A stretch of 64,000 nucleotides of DNA from Rhizobium sp. WSM4643 (GTDB lineage: Bacteria > Pseudomonadota > Alphaproteobacteria > Rhizobiales > Rhizobiaceae). The stretch is from contig NZ_CP104040.1 of NCBI RefSeq assembly GCF_025152745.1, positions 2,666,001 to 2,730,000 of the forward strand, in the 5' to 3' direction. The notes below the pieces were generated by a model that was given only the letters and a program-made list of their open reading frames with translations, had not been told where the DNA came from and made no database searches. Shown piece by piece: positions 35,115-43,183 of this stretch (positions are counted from its first letter, which is position 1; each line of letters begins with the position of its first letter). The position numbers were made by a program, and so were the translations under genes.

Positions 35115-35480
35115 ATGGTCGACGCGATCAACCCCATCTCCGCCACCGCCCCGTCCGAACCTACCAAGGTCGGCACCAGCACCTCGATCGGCTCCGAACC
35201 CGACAATGCCTGGGTCGCTGCCCGCCAGTCGCAGATCACGGCCGATCAGCTGGCAGCGAAGAAGTCCACAGAAAAGGAAGCCGCAAGCGGTCTCATCCCG
35301 CACGCGGATCTGATCGTCGATTATGAGCAGCATCCGCGGGACGGGCATGCGGCATCGGACGAAAGGGAAGAGGCCGGCGAACAGTCGGAACAGCCGGTGT
35401 TGTCAGGCGAAAGCGATCGGATCGGCACCCGCAATTTCGACGACGACACGCCCTTCGGCGAACGCGTCGCCATCATCTGA
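35115..35480 (+). CDS. Hypothetical acidic protein
   Basis: 121 residues with GAGAGGAGAG upstream of the ATG. The sequence (Ser/Thr/Pro-rich start, then many Glu/Asp, ending PFGERVAII) is predicted to be largely disordered. There is no signal peptide, Cys or recognised domain. It sits directly downstream of a family B repeat. Confidence 0.6.
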   Translation: MVDAINPISATAPSEPTKVGTSTSIGSEPDNAWVAARQSQITADQLAAKKSTEKEAASGLIPHADLIVDYEQHPRDGHAASDEREEAGEQSEQPVLSGESDRIGTRNFDDDTPFGERVAII

Positions 35481-35511
35481 TCGAAACGCAGACCGGAAGC
35501 CGCCCGCGCGA

Positions 35512-35910
35512 TCAATTCGAGCTCGCAAGCTGAGACTCGATCGCCGTCTTATCGATGACCGACCAGACTTCGACGATCTTGCCGCCGCGAAATTCGTAGA
35601 TGACATTTTCGGTGAAGGAAAGGCGCCTGCCGTTTACATCGAGGCCGAGGAATTTTGCCTTCGGCCTGCAATCGAAGCCGAGCCGGCAGGCGATGTATGG
35701 CGGATCGCAAAGCAGCATCAGCACCTTGAAATAGAGATCGGGAATCTCATCGAAGTCCCGCTCGAGCATGGCGGCGTAACCCGGCAGCGCGAGGCGCCGG
35801 CCGTTATGAACTGCATCGTCGCCGACGAACTGCCCGAGATTGGGCCAGTCCTGTCTGTTCAGGCAGGCGATGTAGCCGCGGTATATCTCCGCGAGTTCGG
35901 TCTTCGTCAC
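35512..35910 (-). CDS. SnoaL-like / ester cyclase family protein
   Basis: 132 residues of NTF2-like fold: ELAEIYRGYIACLNRQDWPNLGQFVGDDAVHNG, GYAAMLERDFDEIPDLYFKV and the closing strands SFTENVIYEFRGGKIVEVWSVIDK. The motif order is that of SnoaL-like polyketide-cyclase-related proteins. Function of the rhizobial members is unknown. It is convergent with the hypothetical gene at 35115. Confidence 0.8.
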   Translation of the reverse strand: MTKTELAEIYRGYIACLNRQDWPNLGQFVGDDAVHNGRRLALPGYAAMLERDFDEIPDLYFKVLMLLCDPPYIACRLGFDCRPKAKFLGLDVNGRRLSFTENVIYEFRGGKIVEVWSVIDKTAIESQLASSN

Positions 35911-35999
35911 GCGATCGTCCCTGGCTTGGTTACTCCGGCAAAGATAGCGCCGGGATCTGCGCCGGCCAGCGGCGAACGCGTCGCCTCGAGACTCTCAGT

Positions 36000-36575
36000 T
36001 CAAGAGAACTCGCCTGCACGGGGACCAGCAAGCGTCACGCGCCAGCCCGTTCGCGATTGGAAATCCTGAGTGGCCAGAAACGTATAGCCTGTCGTGCGCC
36101 AGAGCCGCACGGCGCTAGTCAGATTGTCGAGCACATAATCGCCGCCGTCCGTCCGGGCAATGAGAACGACATGGTTTTGATCCTGCGGTCCAATCACCAC
36201 GGAAAGCGCCAACCTGTTCGATGGAAAACCAGCTTCGATCAGGTCCTTCATCTTCTGGAGAGCGTAGTCCTCACAATCGCCATGGCCGGCAACCGGCAGA
36301 GACCAGACATCCCTATTTCGGGAAGACGGGCTATCTTCCGCGGGAATGATACGTCCATTTACGGCGCGATTGACCTTTTGCAGAAGCGCCATGCCTGCCT
36401 GATCGTTCAGCTGTTGCGTCGCCATCCTGCCGCACAGCCACTTGTACTTGGCGCAGGCTGCGGCGAATCCCACGGGTGCGCCGATGCTTCGCGTTACGGG
36501 AAGCGATGATCCCGCAACGGCTTGAAAATGCAGAAGAATGAATAAAAAGCCAGCGAGCGAAAAGAGGCGCTTCAT
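36000..36575 (-). CDS. Transglutaminase-like cysteine peptidase (BTLCP, LapG-like)
   Basis: 191 residues with a signal peptide (LFSLAGFLFILLHFQAVAG). The bacterial transglutaminase-like cysteine proteinase motifs are present: AGHGDCEDYALQKMKDL (Cys and following acidic residues), QNHVVLIARTDGGDYVLDNLT (His, Asp) and an N-terminal Trp/Cys region (CAKYKWLCG). LapG of this family cleaves surface adhesins in the periplasm. It is divergent from a secreted tandem-repeat protein, which might be a partner or substrate. Confidence 0.87.
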   Translation of the reverse strand: MKRLFSLAGFLFILLHFQAVAGSSLPVTRSIGAPVGFAAACAKYKWLCGRMATQQLNDQAGMALLQKVNRAVNGRIIPAEDSPSSRNRDVWSLPVAGHGDCEDYALQKMKDLIEAGFPSNRLALSVVIGPQDQNHVVLIARTDGGDYVLDNLTSAVRLWRTTGYTFLATQDFQSRTGWRVTLAGPRAGEFS

Positions 36576-36767
36576 AGCCGATTCCTTTTATTTGTCATGA
36601 GACGATAACATAGGTAGAATAAAAATTTAGTAAAATTTTATACTTGCGAATTTAACTGTATTAAACGATTTAGACAGATTAACCATTATCTATTCTTCGT
36701 GTTAATTGATTGTTAGTGTAGGAGTTCTCCCCATTAACATTCGGTTAACCTTCGGAGATGGATTGAA
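36576..36767. promoter_or_regulatory. AT-rich divergent promoter region
   Basis: This 192-bp segment is far richer in A/T than its surroundings (runs such as AAAAATTTAGTAAAATTTTA and TTAACTGTATTAAACGATTT). It separates the LapG-like protease from the tandem-repeat protein and should contain both promoters. No clear palindrome was identified. Confidence 0.5.
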
Positions 36768-38063
36768 ATGATCAGCAGAGCAGCGAAATTCAGCATCGCC
36801 GTTGCTTCCCTTCTGGCAAGCAGCAGCTTGGCAACGGCAGCCCCGGCAGTCGTTAATTGCAAGGCCGCAGTTCGCGGTACACTCGAATACAGGCTGTGCA
36901 TGCCGACCAGTGCAATTCGGTCCGATAGCAGGTTCAATCCGAACGATAACGATCGCGGCAACCAAAACATTGGCGGCGGCAAGAAGACATCCAGCACCGG
37001 TTCACTCGCCAGCAATGGGAATGCTGGCGATAATGACAATGGCGATGGCAACGGCAACGGGAACGGGAACGGGAACGGCGACGATGCCGGCAATGGCGAC
37101 GGCAGCGGCAATGGCAATGGCGACGGCAGCGGCAGCGGCAGCGGCAGCGGCAGCGGCAGCGGCAGCGGCAGCGGCAGCGGCAGCGGCAGCGGCAGCGGCA
37201 GCGGCAGCGGCAGCGGCAGCGGCAGCGGCAGCGGCAGCGGCAGCGGCAGCGGCGACAATGGCGGAAAGGACGATCACGGCAAGGGCCATGATCATCACGG
37301 CGGCGGCAAGGGCGGGAAAGATCACGGGCACGGCAAGGACGGCCGTGGCGACGGTGGGAAAGACAATCACGACGGCAAGAACCGCGATCATCACGGCCAC
37401 GACGGGGGCGGAAAAGATCACGGGCACGGCAAGGGTGGCAATGACGGCCCGGGCAAGGGTGGCAACGACGATGGTCCCGGCAAGGGCGGCAACGACGGTC
37501 CCGGCAAGGGCGGCAATGACGGCCCCGGCAAGAGCGACAATGACGGCGCCGGCAAGAGCGACAATGGCGGCTCCGGCAAGAGCGACAATGGCGGCTCCGG
37601 CAAGAGCGATAACGGCGGCTCCGGCAAGAGCGACAACGGCGGCTCCGGCAAAAGCGATAATGATAGCTCCGGCAAGAGCGACAATGGCGGCTCCGGCAAG
37701 AGCGATAACGGCGGCTCCGGCAAGAGCGATAACGGCGGCGCCGGCAAGAGCGACAATGGCGGCTCCGGCAAGAGCGATAACGGCGGCTCCGGAAAGAGCG
37801 ACGATGGCGGCTCCGGCAAGAGCGACAATGGCGGCTCCGGCAAGAGCGACAATGGCGGCTCCGGCAAGAGCGACAACGGCGGCTCCGGTAAGAGCGATAA
37901 TGGCGGCTCCGGAAAGAGCGATAATGGCGGCTCCGGCAAGAGCGACAATGGCGGCTCCGGCAAGAGCGACAATGGCGGCTCCGGCAAGAGCGACAACGGT
38001 GGCTCCGGCAAGAGCGACAATGGTGGCTCGGGCAAGAGCGGCTCTGAATCCAAGCCGGATTAA
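36768..38063 (+). CDS. Secreted low-complexity tandem-repeat protein
   Basis: 431 residues. A signal peptide (ISRAAKFSIAVASLLASSSLATAA) and a short mature domain with two Cys (VNCKAAVRGTLEYRLCMP) precede Asn/Gly/Asp sequence, about 20 Gly-Ser units, a His/Asp/Gly/Lys-rich block (GKDDHGKGHDHHGGGKGGKDHGHG) and about 20 copies of the octapeptide GKSDNGGS. Only this frame has a signal peptide and balanced composition; the Ala- and Leu/Pro-rich frames through the repeats are shadows. The His/Asp block might bind metal, and the whole may be an extended surface or matrix protein. It resembles no enzyme. Confidence 0.75.
   Translation: MISRAAKFSIAVASLLASSSLATAAPAVVNCKAAVRGTLEYRLCMPTSAIRSDSRFNPNDNDRGNQNIGGGKKTSSTGSLASNGNAGDNDNGDGNGNGNGNGNGDDAGNGDGSGNGNGDGSGSGSGSGSGSGSGSGSGSGSGSGSGSGSGSGSGSGSGSGSGDNGGKDDHGKGHDHHGGGKGGKDHGHGKDGRGDGGKDNHDGKNRDHHGHDGGGKDHGHGKGGNDGPGKGGNDDGPGKGGNDGPGKGGNDGPGKSDNDGAGKSDNGGSGKSDNGGSGKSDNGGSGKSDNGGSGKSDNDSSGKSDNGGSGKSDNGGSGKSDNGGAGKSDNGGSGKSDNGGSGKSDDGGSGKSDNGGSGKSDNGGSGKSDNGGSGKSDNGGSGKSDNGGSGKSDNGGSGKSDNGGSGKSDNGGSGKSDNGGSGKSGSESKPD
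37125..37250. repeat. Hexanucleotide GGCAGC tandem repeat
   Basis: About 21 nearly perfect copies of GGCAGC encode the (Gly-Ser)n tract of the secreted protein. Copy-number changes would stay in frame. Confidence 0.9.
37534..38037. repeat. 24-bp tandem repeat encoding GKSDNGGS
   Basis: About 21 copies of a 24-bp unit (GACAATGGCGGCTCCGGCAA plus GAGC) with a few synonymous and Ser/Ala variants. The unit length is a multiple of three, so expansion or loss preserves the frame. Confidence 0.9.
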
Positions 38064-38083
38064 GCTTATCCGCACAGAAATGC

Positions 38084-38121
38084 AAAAGGTGAGGCCGCTC
38101 TCGCGGCCTCACCTTTTTGAA
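38084..38121 (+). terminator. Strong intrinsic terminator
   Basis: AAAAGGTGAGGCCGC (38084-38098), a TCTC loop and GCGGCCTCACCTTTTT (38103-38118) form a near-perfect hairpin with a T run 20 bp after the stop of the tandem-repeat protein. Confidence 0.92.
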
Positions 38122-38198
38122 TCATTGATTTGTGTATCGATCGGCAGCAAAGAAAGCGAGGAAACCAACGCGTGGATTGTCACCTTCGGGCACGCCGC

Positions 38199-38262
38199 CT
38201 CCCCCCTCGCTCATTCCTGTCCTCGGGCTTCGACCCGAGGGAGGTCACAGCAATGAGGGTGG
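38199..38262. repeat. Palindromic intergenic element
   Basis: CCTCGGG-CTTCGA-CCCGAGG (38221-38240) lies inside outer arms CTCATTCCTGT and ACAGCAATGAG. It is a REP-like palindrome between the tandem-repeat gene and zur. Confidence 0.6.
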
Positions 38263-38336
38263 AGATGATAGCGCCCCGGCAAAGTCCGTCAGTGAGATAG
38301 GATAGGGCGCCGACGGATGACGGATAGAGCGGCCGC

Positions 38337-38735
38337 TTACGCCGCACAAGCCTTGCACAAACCGCGAATCTCGATCGTCGTCTTCGCTGGTTTGAACTTC
38401 TGCCCCCGCACCCAGCCCATCAGCCGGTGGTCGACCTCGTGATCGTGGAACTCCATCACCTGACCGCAGCTTTCGCAGATGGCGAAGGCGACTATGCCGT
38501 GGCTGTGGCAGTCGTCGCCCGGATGGGCGCAGGCAACGAAGGAGTTGATGCTTTCGAGCCGGTGCACGACGCCGTATTCGAGCAGCTTCTCCAGCGCCCG
38601 GTAGACCTGCAGGGGTGCACGAAAACCGTGGTCGCGCAGCTTGTCGAGGATGGTGTAGGCGCTGAGCGGCCCTTCGGCCTTTTCAAGCACGTCGAAGACC
38701 AGCGACTGGTTCTTGGTCAATTGCGGTGTCGTCAT
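38337..38735 (-). CDS. zur: Zinc uptake regulator Zur (Fur family)
   Basis: 132 residues. The winged helix (LTKNQSLVFDVLEKAEGPLSAYTILDKLRDHGFRAPLQVYRALEKLLEYGVVHRLES) and the metal site with paired CxxC (FAICESCGQVMEF and GLCKACAA) and His-rich segments (HPGDDCHSHG, HDHEVDH) match Zur. With Zn(II) it should repress znuA, znuCB-zur and the COG0523 gene at the palindromes seen upstream of them. Its start overlaps the znuB stop (ATGA), so it is in the znuCB operon. Confidence 0.93.
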   Translation of the reverse strand: MTTPQLTKNQSLVFDVLEKAEGPLSAYTILDKLRDHGFRAPLQVYRALEKLLEYGVVHRLESINSFVACAHPGDDCHSHGIVAFAICESCGQVMEFHDHEVDHRLMGWVRGQKFKPAKTTIEIRGLCKACAA

Positions 38736-39547
38736 GAGCCTTGTCCTTGCATGACCGCGCGGTGGCGCCTGACGGGAAGCAGGCTGAGCATGAAGAGGAT
38801 CAGCGCCGCGACCACGATCGAGGGGCCGGAAGGTGTGTCGTAGGTGAGCGAGCCGAACAGCCCGCCGACGACGGCGGCGGCCCCGATCAATGAGGCGAAT
38901 ACCGCCATGATCTCCGGCGTCGCCGAGAAGCGCCGCGCCGCAGCCGCCGGAATGATCAGCAGCGAGGTAATCAGCATGATGCCGACGATCTTCATGGCAA
39001 TGGCGATGACGACGGCCATCAGCAGCATGAAAAACAGCCGAGCCCGCTCCGGCTTCAGCCCCTCGGCCTCGGCGAGCTCGGCATTGACGGTTGCCGCCAA
39101 GAGTGGCCGCCAGAGCCAGGCCATTGCCACGAGCACAAACAGCCCGCCGCCCCAGATCAGCGCGATGTCGGTGGTGGAAACGGCAAGGATATCGCCGAAC
39201 AGGAAGGCGATGAGATCGATCCGCACCCAGCTCATGAAGGCGACCATGACGAGGCCGATCGCCAGTGTGGCATGCGAGAGAATGCCGAGCAGCGCATCGG
39301 CCGACAGCGCCTGGCGTTTCTGCAGGAAGAGCAGCAGCACCGACACGAGCGCGGCAACGGCAAAGACGGCCAGTGTCAGGTTGAGTTCGAAGAGCAGCGA
39401 CAGTGCGACGCCGAGCAGCGCCGAATGGGCGATTGTATCGCCGAAATAAGCCATACGCCGCCAGATGATGAAGCAGCCGAGCGGCCCTGTCGTCAGCGCC
39501 AGGCCCACGCCGGCAAGGATGGCGCGCACGAAGAAATCGTCAAGCAT
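38732..39547 (-). CDS. znuB: Zinc ABC transporter permease ZnuB
   Basis: 271 residues from ATG 39547, overlapping the znuC end by 8 bases. The ABC-3 family permease has about eight transmembrane helices, starting MLDDFFVRAILAGVGLALTTGPLGCFIIWRRMAYFGD. It includes SHATLAIGLVMVAFMS and MKIVGIMLITSLLIIPAAAARRFS. It forms the inner-membrane channel for Zn(II) with ZnuC and ZnuA. The reading frame continues upstream through the znuC His-rich region but that part is a shadow. Confidence 0.93.
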   Translation of the reverse strand: MLDDFFVRAILAGVGLALTTGPLGCFIIWRRMAYFGDTIAHSALLGVALSLLFELNLTLAVFAVAALVSVLLLFLQKRQALSADALLGILSHATLAIGLVMVAFMSWVRIDLIAFLFGDILAVSTTDIALIWGGGLFVLVAMAWLWRPLLAATVNAELAEAEGLKPERARLFFMLLMAVVIAIAMKIVGIMLITSLLIIPAAAARRFSATPEIMAVFASLIGAAAVVGGLFGSLTYDTPSGPSIVVAALILFMLSLLPVRRHRAVMQGQGS

Positions 39548-40514
39548 GGCGCTCTCCCTCCGCATGCGTGTGCGGATGGGCGTGGTCATGTTCGGCATGC
39601 CCGGGGTCATGGCTATGGTCATGCCCGGGGTCATGGCTATGGTCATGCCCGGGATGGCCGTGATCGTGCTCATGACCGGCATGGCCATGTTCATGGTGAT
39701 GACCGTCATCGGGGAAGCAATGATCCGTCACCGTGCCGTCGGCATGCTGCACGCGCCCATCAGGCAGATGCGTATGATCGTGGTGATGGCTGTAGACGGC
39801 AAGCGTCTGCGCCGCCCGGCTGCCGAACAGGCGCACATATTCCGGGCTGCGACTGACGGATTCAGGCGTGCCGCGGCAGCAGACATGGCCGTTGAGACAG
39901 ATGACGGTGTCGGTCTCGGCCATGACGACGTGGAGATCGTGCGAGATCAAGAGGATGCCGCAGTCGGTGGCGTTGCGGATCGACTTGATCAGGTCGTAGA
40001 GCGCGATCTCGCCGGAAAAATCGACCCCCTGCACCGGCTCATCGAGCACCAGCAGATCGGGTTTGCGGGCAATAGCGCGCGCCATCAGCGCCCGCTGGAA
40101 TTCGCCGCCGGAGAGATGCTGCACCTCGGCATCGAGCATATGGGCGATGCCGGCGGATTCGAGTGCCGAAAGAATGTCGCGCTCCGGCAGCGGCCCGGTC
40201 AGCGTCATCAGCCGGCGCACCGAAAGCGGCAGCGTCCAGTCGATCGTGAGCTTCTGCGGGACATAACCGACCTTGAGGCCGGCGTTGCGCTCCACCCTGC
40301 CCTCGTCGGGTTTCAACACGCCGATCGCTGCCTTGGCGCTGGTCGACTTGCCCGAGCCGTTTGGCCCGATCAGCGTGACGATCTCGCCGCGCGAGACGGA
40401 AAAATCGACGCCACGCACCAGCCAGCGGCCATTACGCAGGATGCCGACATTTTCAAGCGAAACCAGCGGTTCGGCCCGGATACCAGCGGGGGTCTTTGCG
40501 GGAGAGAGCATCAA
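39540..40514 (-). CDS. znuC: Zinc ABC transporter ATP-binding protein ZnuC
   Basis: 324 residues, longer than the usual ~250 because of a His/Asp-rich tail. Walker A (GPNGSGKST, ~50-58), the signature LSGGEFQRALMARAI and Walker B (LLVLDEPVQGVD) are intact. The last ~75 residues carry many His in repeated GHDHSHDP units encoded by a duplicated 24-bp segment (about 39600-39650) and could buffer or sense zinc. It powers Zn(II) import and is the first gene of znuC-znuB-zur, divergent from znuA. Confidence 0.93.
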   Translation of the reverse strand: MMLSPAKTPAGIRAEPLVSLENVGILRNGRWLVRGVDFSVSRGEIVTLIGPNGSGKSTSAKAAIGVLKPDEGRVERNAGLKVGYVPQKLTIDWTLPLSVRRLMTLTGPLPERDILSALESAGIAHMLDAEVQHLSGGEFQRALMARAIARKPDLLVLDEPVQGVDFSGEIALYDLIKSIRNATDCGILLISHDLHVVMAETDTVICLNGHVCCRGTPESVSRSPEYVRLFGSRAAQTLAVYSHHHDHTHLPDGRVQHADGTVTDHCFPDDGHHHEHGHAGHEHDHGHPGHDHSHDPGHDHSHDPGHAEHDHAHPHTHAEGERHA

Positions 40515-40552
40515 ATTTTCCGAAAGTGCTGTTGCGTCCTGCTATTGCACAC

Positions 40553-40565
40553 GTTATAGCATAAC
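40553..40565. promoter_or_regulatory. Zur box between znuC and znuA
   Basis: The palindrome GTTAT-AGC-ATAAC matches the core of alphaproteobacterial Zur sites. A second, weaker version (GTAATAACATAAC, 40575-40587) lies 22 bp further on. Together they sit in the 99-bp divergent promoter region. Confidence 0.8.
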
Positions 40566-40613
40566 GCAATTGATGTAATAACATAACAACTGCAATTCAA
40601 GCGGAGCATATTG

Positions 40614-41627
40614 ATGAAACGCGCCCTGGGGCCTGCCCTTAAAATCTTGGCCCTCAGAATGCCGGCCCTCGCAATCCCGGTCCTGGCGATCCCCGCCCTT
40701 CTCTTCGCCGGCACTATGCGCGCAGCAGACGTGCCTGTCGTCGTCACCTCGATCAAACCGATCCATTCGCTTGTGTCGGCGATCATGCAGGGTGTCGGCG
40801 AACCGGAGCTGATCGTCGATGGCGCCGCCTCCCCGCATACCTACAATCTGAAGCCGTCGAATGCTCGCGCTTTGCAGGATGCCAAGGTGATCTTCTGGGT
40901 CGGCCCCGGCCTCGAGGCCTTTCTCGAAAAGCCGCTGCAGGCGCTGGGCCGGGATGCCAGCATCGCCGAACTCGACAACGCCCCCGGCCTCGTCAAGCTG
41001 CCTTTCCGTGAGGGCGGCGCCTTCGAAGCGCATGATGATGGTGACGAGCACCATGAAGCCGAAGCCGCGCATGGCCCCGACGCTGACCACGACGATCACG
41101 AGCACGGCACATTCGACACGCATCTCTGGCTCGATCCGATGAACACCAAGGCGATGGCCAGCGAGATCACCACGACGCTGGTTGCCGCCGATCCCGCCAA
41201 TGCGCTGACCTATCAGGCAAACGCCAAGGCGCTGGACGACAGGCTGACGGCGCTGGACAAGGAACTCACTGCCACCGTCGCCCCGGTCAAGGGCAAGCCC
41301 TTCATCGTCTTCCACGACGCCTACCAGTATTTCGAGCACCGCTATGGCATCCGCGTTGCCGGCTCGATCACCGTCAGCCCGGAAACTATTCCCGGCGCCG
41401 AGCGTGTTTCGGAAATCCACCGCAAGGTCGGTGAACTCGGCGCCACCTGCGTCTTTGCCGAACCACAGTTCGAGCCGCGCCTCGTCAATGTCGTCATCGA
41501 AGGCACGCGCGCCAAATCAGGCGTGCTCGATCCCGAAGCGGCAACACTGAAGGCCGGCCCCGATCTCTACTTCACCCTCATGCGCAGCATCGCAAACAGC
41601 ATGAAGGACTGCCTCTCCAGCGCATAA
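40614..41627 (+). CDS. znuA: Zinc ABC transporter substrate-binding protein ZnuA
   Basis: 337 residues from ATG 40614 (GGAG 8 bases upstream). A long signal peptide (ALAIPVLAIPALLFAGTMRAA) precedes the cluster A-I solute-binding fold. Zinc ligands and the His/Asp-rich loop are clear: AASPHTYNLKPSNARAL, then HDDGDEHHEAEAAHG and DADHDDHEHG, THLWLDPMN, and FHDAYQYFEHRYG. It captures Zn(II) in the periplasm for ZnuBC. A terminator follows at 41690. Confidence 0.93.
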   Translation: MKRALGPALKILALRMPALAIPVLAIPALLFAGTMRAADVPVVVTSIKPIHSLVSAIMQGVGEPELIVDGAASPHTYNLKPSNARALQDAKVIFWVGPGLEAFLEKPLQALGRDASIAELDNAPGLVKLPFREGGAFEAHDDGDEHHEAEAAHGPDADHDDHEHGTFDTHLWLDPMNTKAMASEITTTLVAADPANALTYQANAKALDDRLTALDKELTATVAPVKGKPFIVFHDAYQYFEHRYGIRVAGSITVSPETIPGAERVSEIHRKVGELGATCVFAEPQFEPRLVNVVIEGTRAKSGVLDPEAATLKAGPDLYFTLMRSIANSMKDCLSSA

Positions 41628-41689
41628 CTTTCATGCGCCGCTCCGCGCGTCCTATCGGACACGCGACGCTCCGGAGAGAGCTGAGGCGG

Positions 41690-41720
41690 AAAAGGCGGAC
41701 AACCCCGTTCCGCCTTTTTT
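41690..41720 (+). terminator. znuA terminator
   Basis: AAAAGGCGGA, a short loop, TCCGCC and TTTTTT form an intrinsic terminator 63 bp after znuA and just before the next Zur-like site. Confidence 0.85.
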
Positions 41721-41730
41721 CGACGCATCG

Positions 41731-41749
41731 AATGTAATGATATAACATT
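41731..41749. promoter_or_regulatory. Zur-box-like palindrome upstream of COG0523 gene
   Basis: AATGTAAT-GAT-ATAACATT is a 19-bp near-palindrome (one mismatch per arm) of the same type as the znuA site. It lies 24 bp before the GTPase start and implies zinc-dependent repression. Confidence 0.75.
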
Positions 41750-41772
41750 AAGACAAACCTTGTGAGGCTCTC

Positions 41773-42978
41773 ATGGACAACAGACTTCCCGTCACGGTGC
41801 TTTCAGGCTTCCTCGGCGCCGGCAAGACGACGCTGCTCAACCACGTGCTGAGTAATCGCGAGGGCTTACGCGTCGCCGTCATCGTCAACGATATGAGCGA
41901 GGTGAATATCGATGCTGCCCTGGTGCGCGACGGCGGCGCCAATCTCTCCCGCACCGAGGAACAGCTGGTCGAGATAACCAATGGCTGCATCTGCTGCACG
42001 CTGCGCGACGATCTGCTGAAAGAGGTGCGCCAGCTCGCCGATCAGGGCCGCTTCGATTACCTCTTGATCGAATCGACCGGCATCGCCGAGCCCCTGCCCG
42101 TCGCCACCACCTTCGAATTTCGCGACGAGAATGGCCAAAGCCTCTCCGACGTCGCAAGGCTCGACACCATGGTGACCGTCGTCGACGCCGTCAATCTGCT
42201 TGCCGATTATGCCTCGGCCGATTTCCTCGCCGACCGCGGAGAAACGGCCGGTGACGGCGACAACAGAACCATCGTCGACCTGCTGGTCGAGCAGATCGAA
42301 TTCGCCGACGTCGTTGTGCTGAACAAGATCGGCACGGCAAGCGAAAAGGAGCGCGACGCCGCCCGCAAGATCATCACCGGCCTCAATCCCGATGCGCGGC
42401 TGATCGAGGCGGATTTCGGCCAAGTGGCATTGCGGCAGGTGCTTGGCACCGGCCGCTTCGACATCGACAGGGCCGAAACCCATCCGCTCTGGTACAAGGA
42501 ACTACACGGTTTCAAGGATCATATGCCCGAGACAGAGCAATACGGCATCCGCTCCTTCGTCTACCGCGAAAAACGCCCTTTCCATCCGGCCAAGCTGCAG
42601 GCCTTCCTCGACACGGCATGGCCGGGCGTGGTGCGCGCCAAAGGCTTCTTCTGGCTGGCGACCCGCCCGCATCACGTCGGCGAGATCAGCCAGGCGGGCG
42701 CGATCGTCCGCACCGGCAAGATGGGTCTCTGGTGGGCGACCGTGCCGCGCGAACAATGGCCCGAAGGGCCGGCCTTCATGAACGCCATCGGCCCCTATCT
42801 CGACCCCGTCTGGGGCGACCGCCGCCAGGAAATCGTCTTCATCGGTGCCGATCCGATGGACCAAGCCTGGATCAGGAAGGAACTCGACGCCTGTCTTATC
42901 AGGACAGATGCCTTCGTGCCCGAGCGCTGGCGCGACCTGCCCGATCCTTTCGCCAACTGGAACAGGCAGGCGGCATGA
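41773..42978 (+). CDS. COG0523 GTP-binding zinc metallochaperone (CobW-like)
   Basis: 401 residues. P-loop [17 protein letters not shown], the metal site [11 protein letters not shown] (CxCC), the Walker B-like [16 protein letters not shown] and NKIG base-recognition element are complete, followed by the CobW C-terminal domain ([39 protein letters not shown]). With a Zur box in front it belongs to the zinc-starvation metallochaperones (ZigA/YciC/ZNG1-like), which load Zn into client enzymes. It overlaps the following CxCxxC gene by ATGA. Confidence 0.92.
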   Translation: MDNRLPVTVLSGFLGAGKTTLLNHVLSNREGLRVAVIVNDMSEVNIDAALVRDGGANLSRTEEQLVEITNGCICCTLRDDLLKEVRQLADQGRFDYLLIESTGIAEPLPVATTFEFRDENGQSLSDVARLDTMVTVVDAVNLLADYASADFLADRGETAGDGDNRTIVDLLVEQIEFADVVVLNKIGTASEKERDAARKIITGLNPDARLIEADFGQVALRQVLGTGRFDIDRAETHPLWYKELHGFKDHMPETEQYGIRSFVYREKRPFHPAKLQAFLDTAWPGVVRAKGFFWLATRPHHVGEISQAGAIVRTGKMGLWWATVPREQWPEGPAFMNAIGPYLDPVWGDRRQEIVFIGADPMDQAWIRKELDACLIRTDAFVPERWRDLPDPFANWNRQAA

Positions 42979-43160
42979 AGGCGAAGGCAATCAAACGCAC
43001 TCTCTGCGTCTGCACCGAATGCGAGCCGCTACCGCCGATCGAAGGGCTTCATCCCGACACCGTCGAGGCAGCAGGCGAACGGCCCGATCGGCAACGACGA
43101 TCCGGCAGCCTGTTCCGAAGCCTCGCCGAGCACATCGTTCCCTTCAGGAAGCCCTTCTGA
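42975..43160 (+). CDS. Small CxCxxC protein coupled to COG0523 GTPase
   Basis: A 61-residue basic protein beginning [21 protein letters not shown] and ending [12 protein letters not shown]. The CVCTEC cluster near the N-terminus is a plausible Zn-binding site. The ATG overlaps the stop of the Zur-controlled GTPase, so it should be co-expressed under zinc starvation. I do not recognise a family. It could be a chaperone partner, a zinc-carrying peptide or a client. Confidence 0.65.
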   Translation: MKAKAIKRTLCVCTECEPLPPIEGLHPDTVEAAGERPDRQRRSGSLFRSLAEHIVPFRKPF

Positions 43161-43183
43161 CGAGAGATTTGCCTGCCGGCAGA

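Noticed and set aside
37125..38037. CRISPR array from regularly spaced repeats
   Set aside because: The units are directly adjacent, code in frame and have no unique spacers; no cas genes are nearby.
37430..38040. RTX-type calcium-binding nonapeptides in the repeat protein
   Set aside because: The unit GKSDNGGS is eight residues and lacks the GGxGxDxUx pattern.
36802..38256. Long Ala-rich, Arg/Cys-rich and Leu/Pro-rich open frames through the repeat gene on both strands
   Set aside because: They exist only because the repeat unit lacks stops in several frames; none has a signal peptide, ribosome site or non-repetitive domain.
39548..39709. N-terminal extension of znuB with Met/Thr/Pro repeats
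   Set aside because: It is another-frame reading of the His-rich znuC tail; ZnuB begins normally at 39547.
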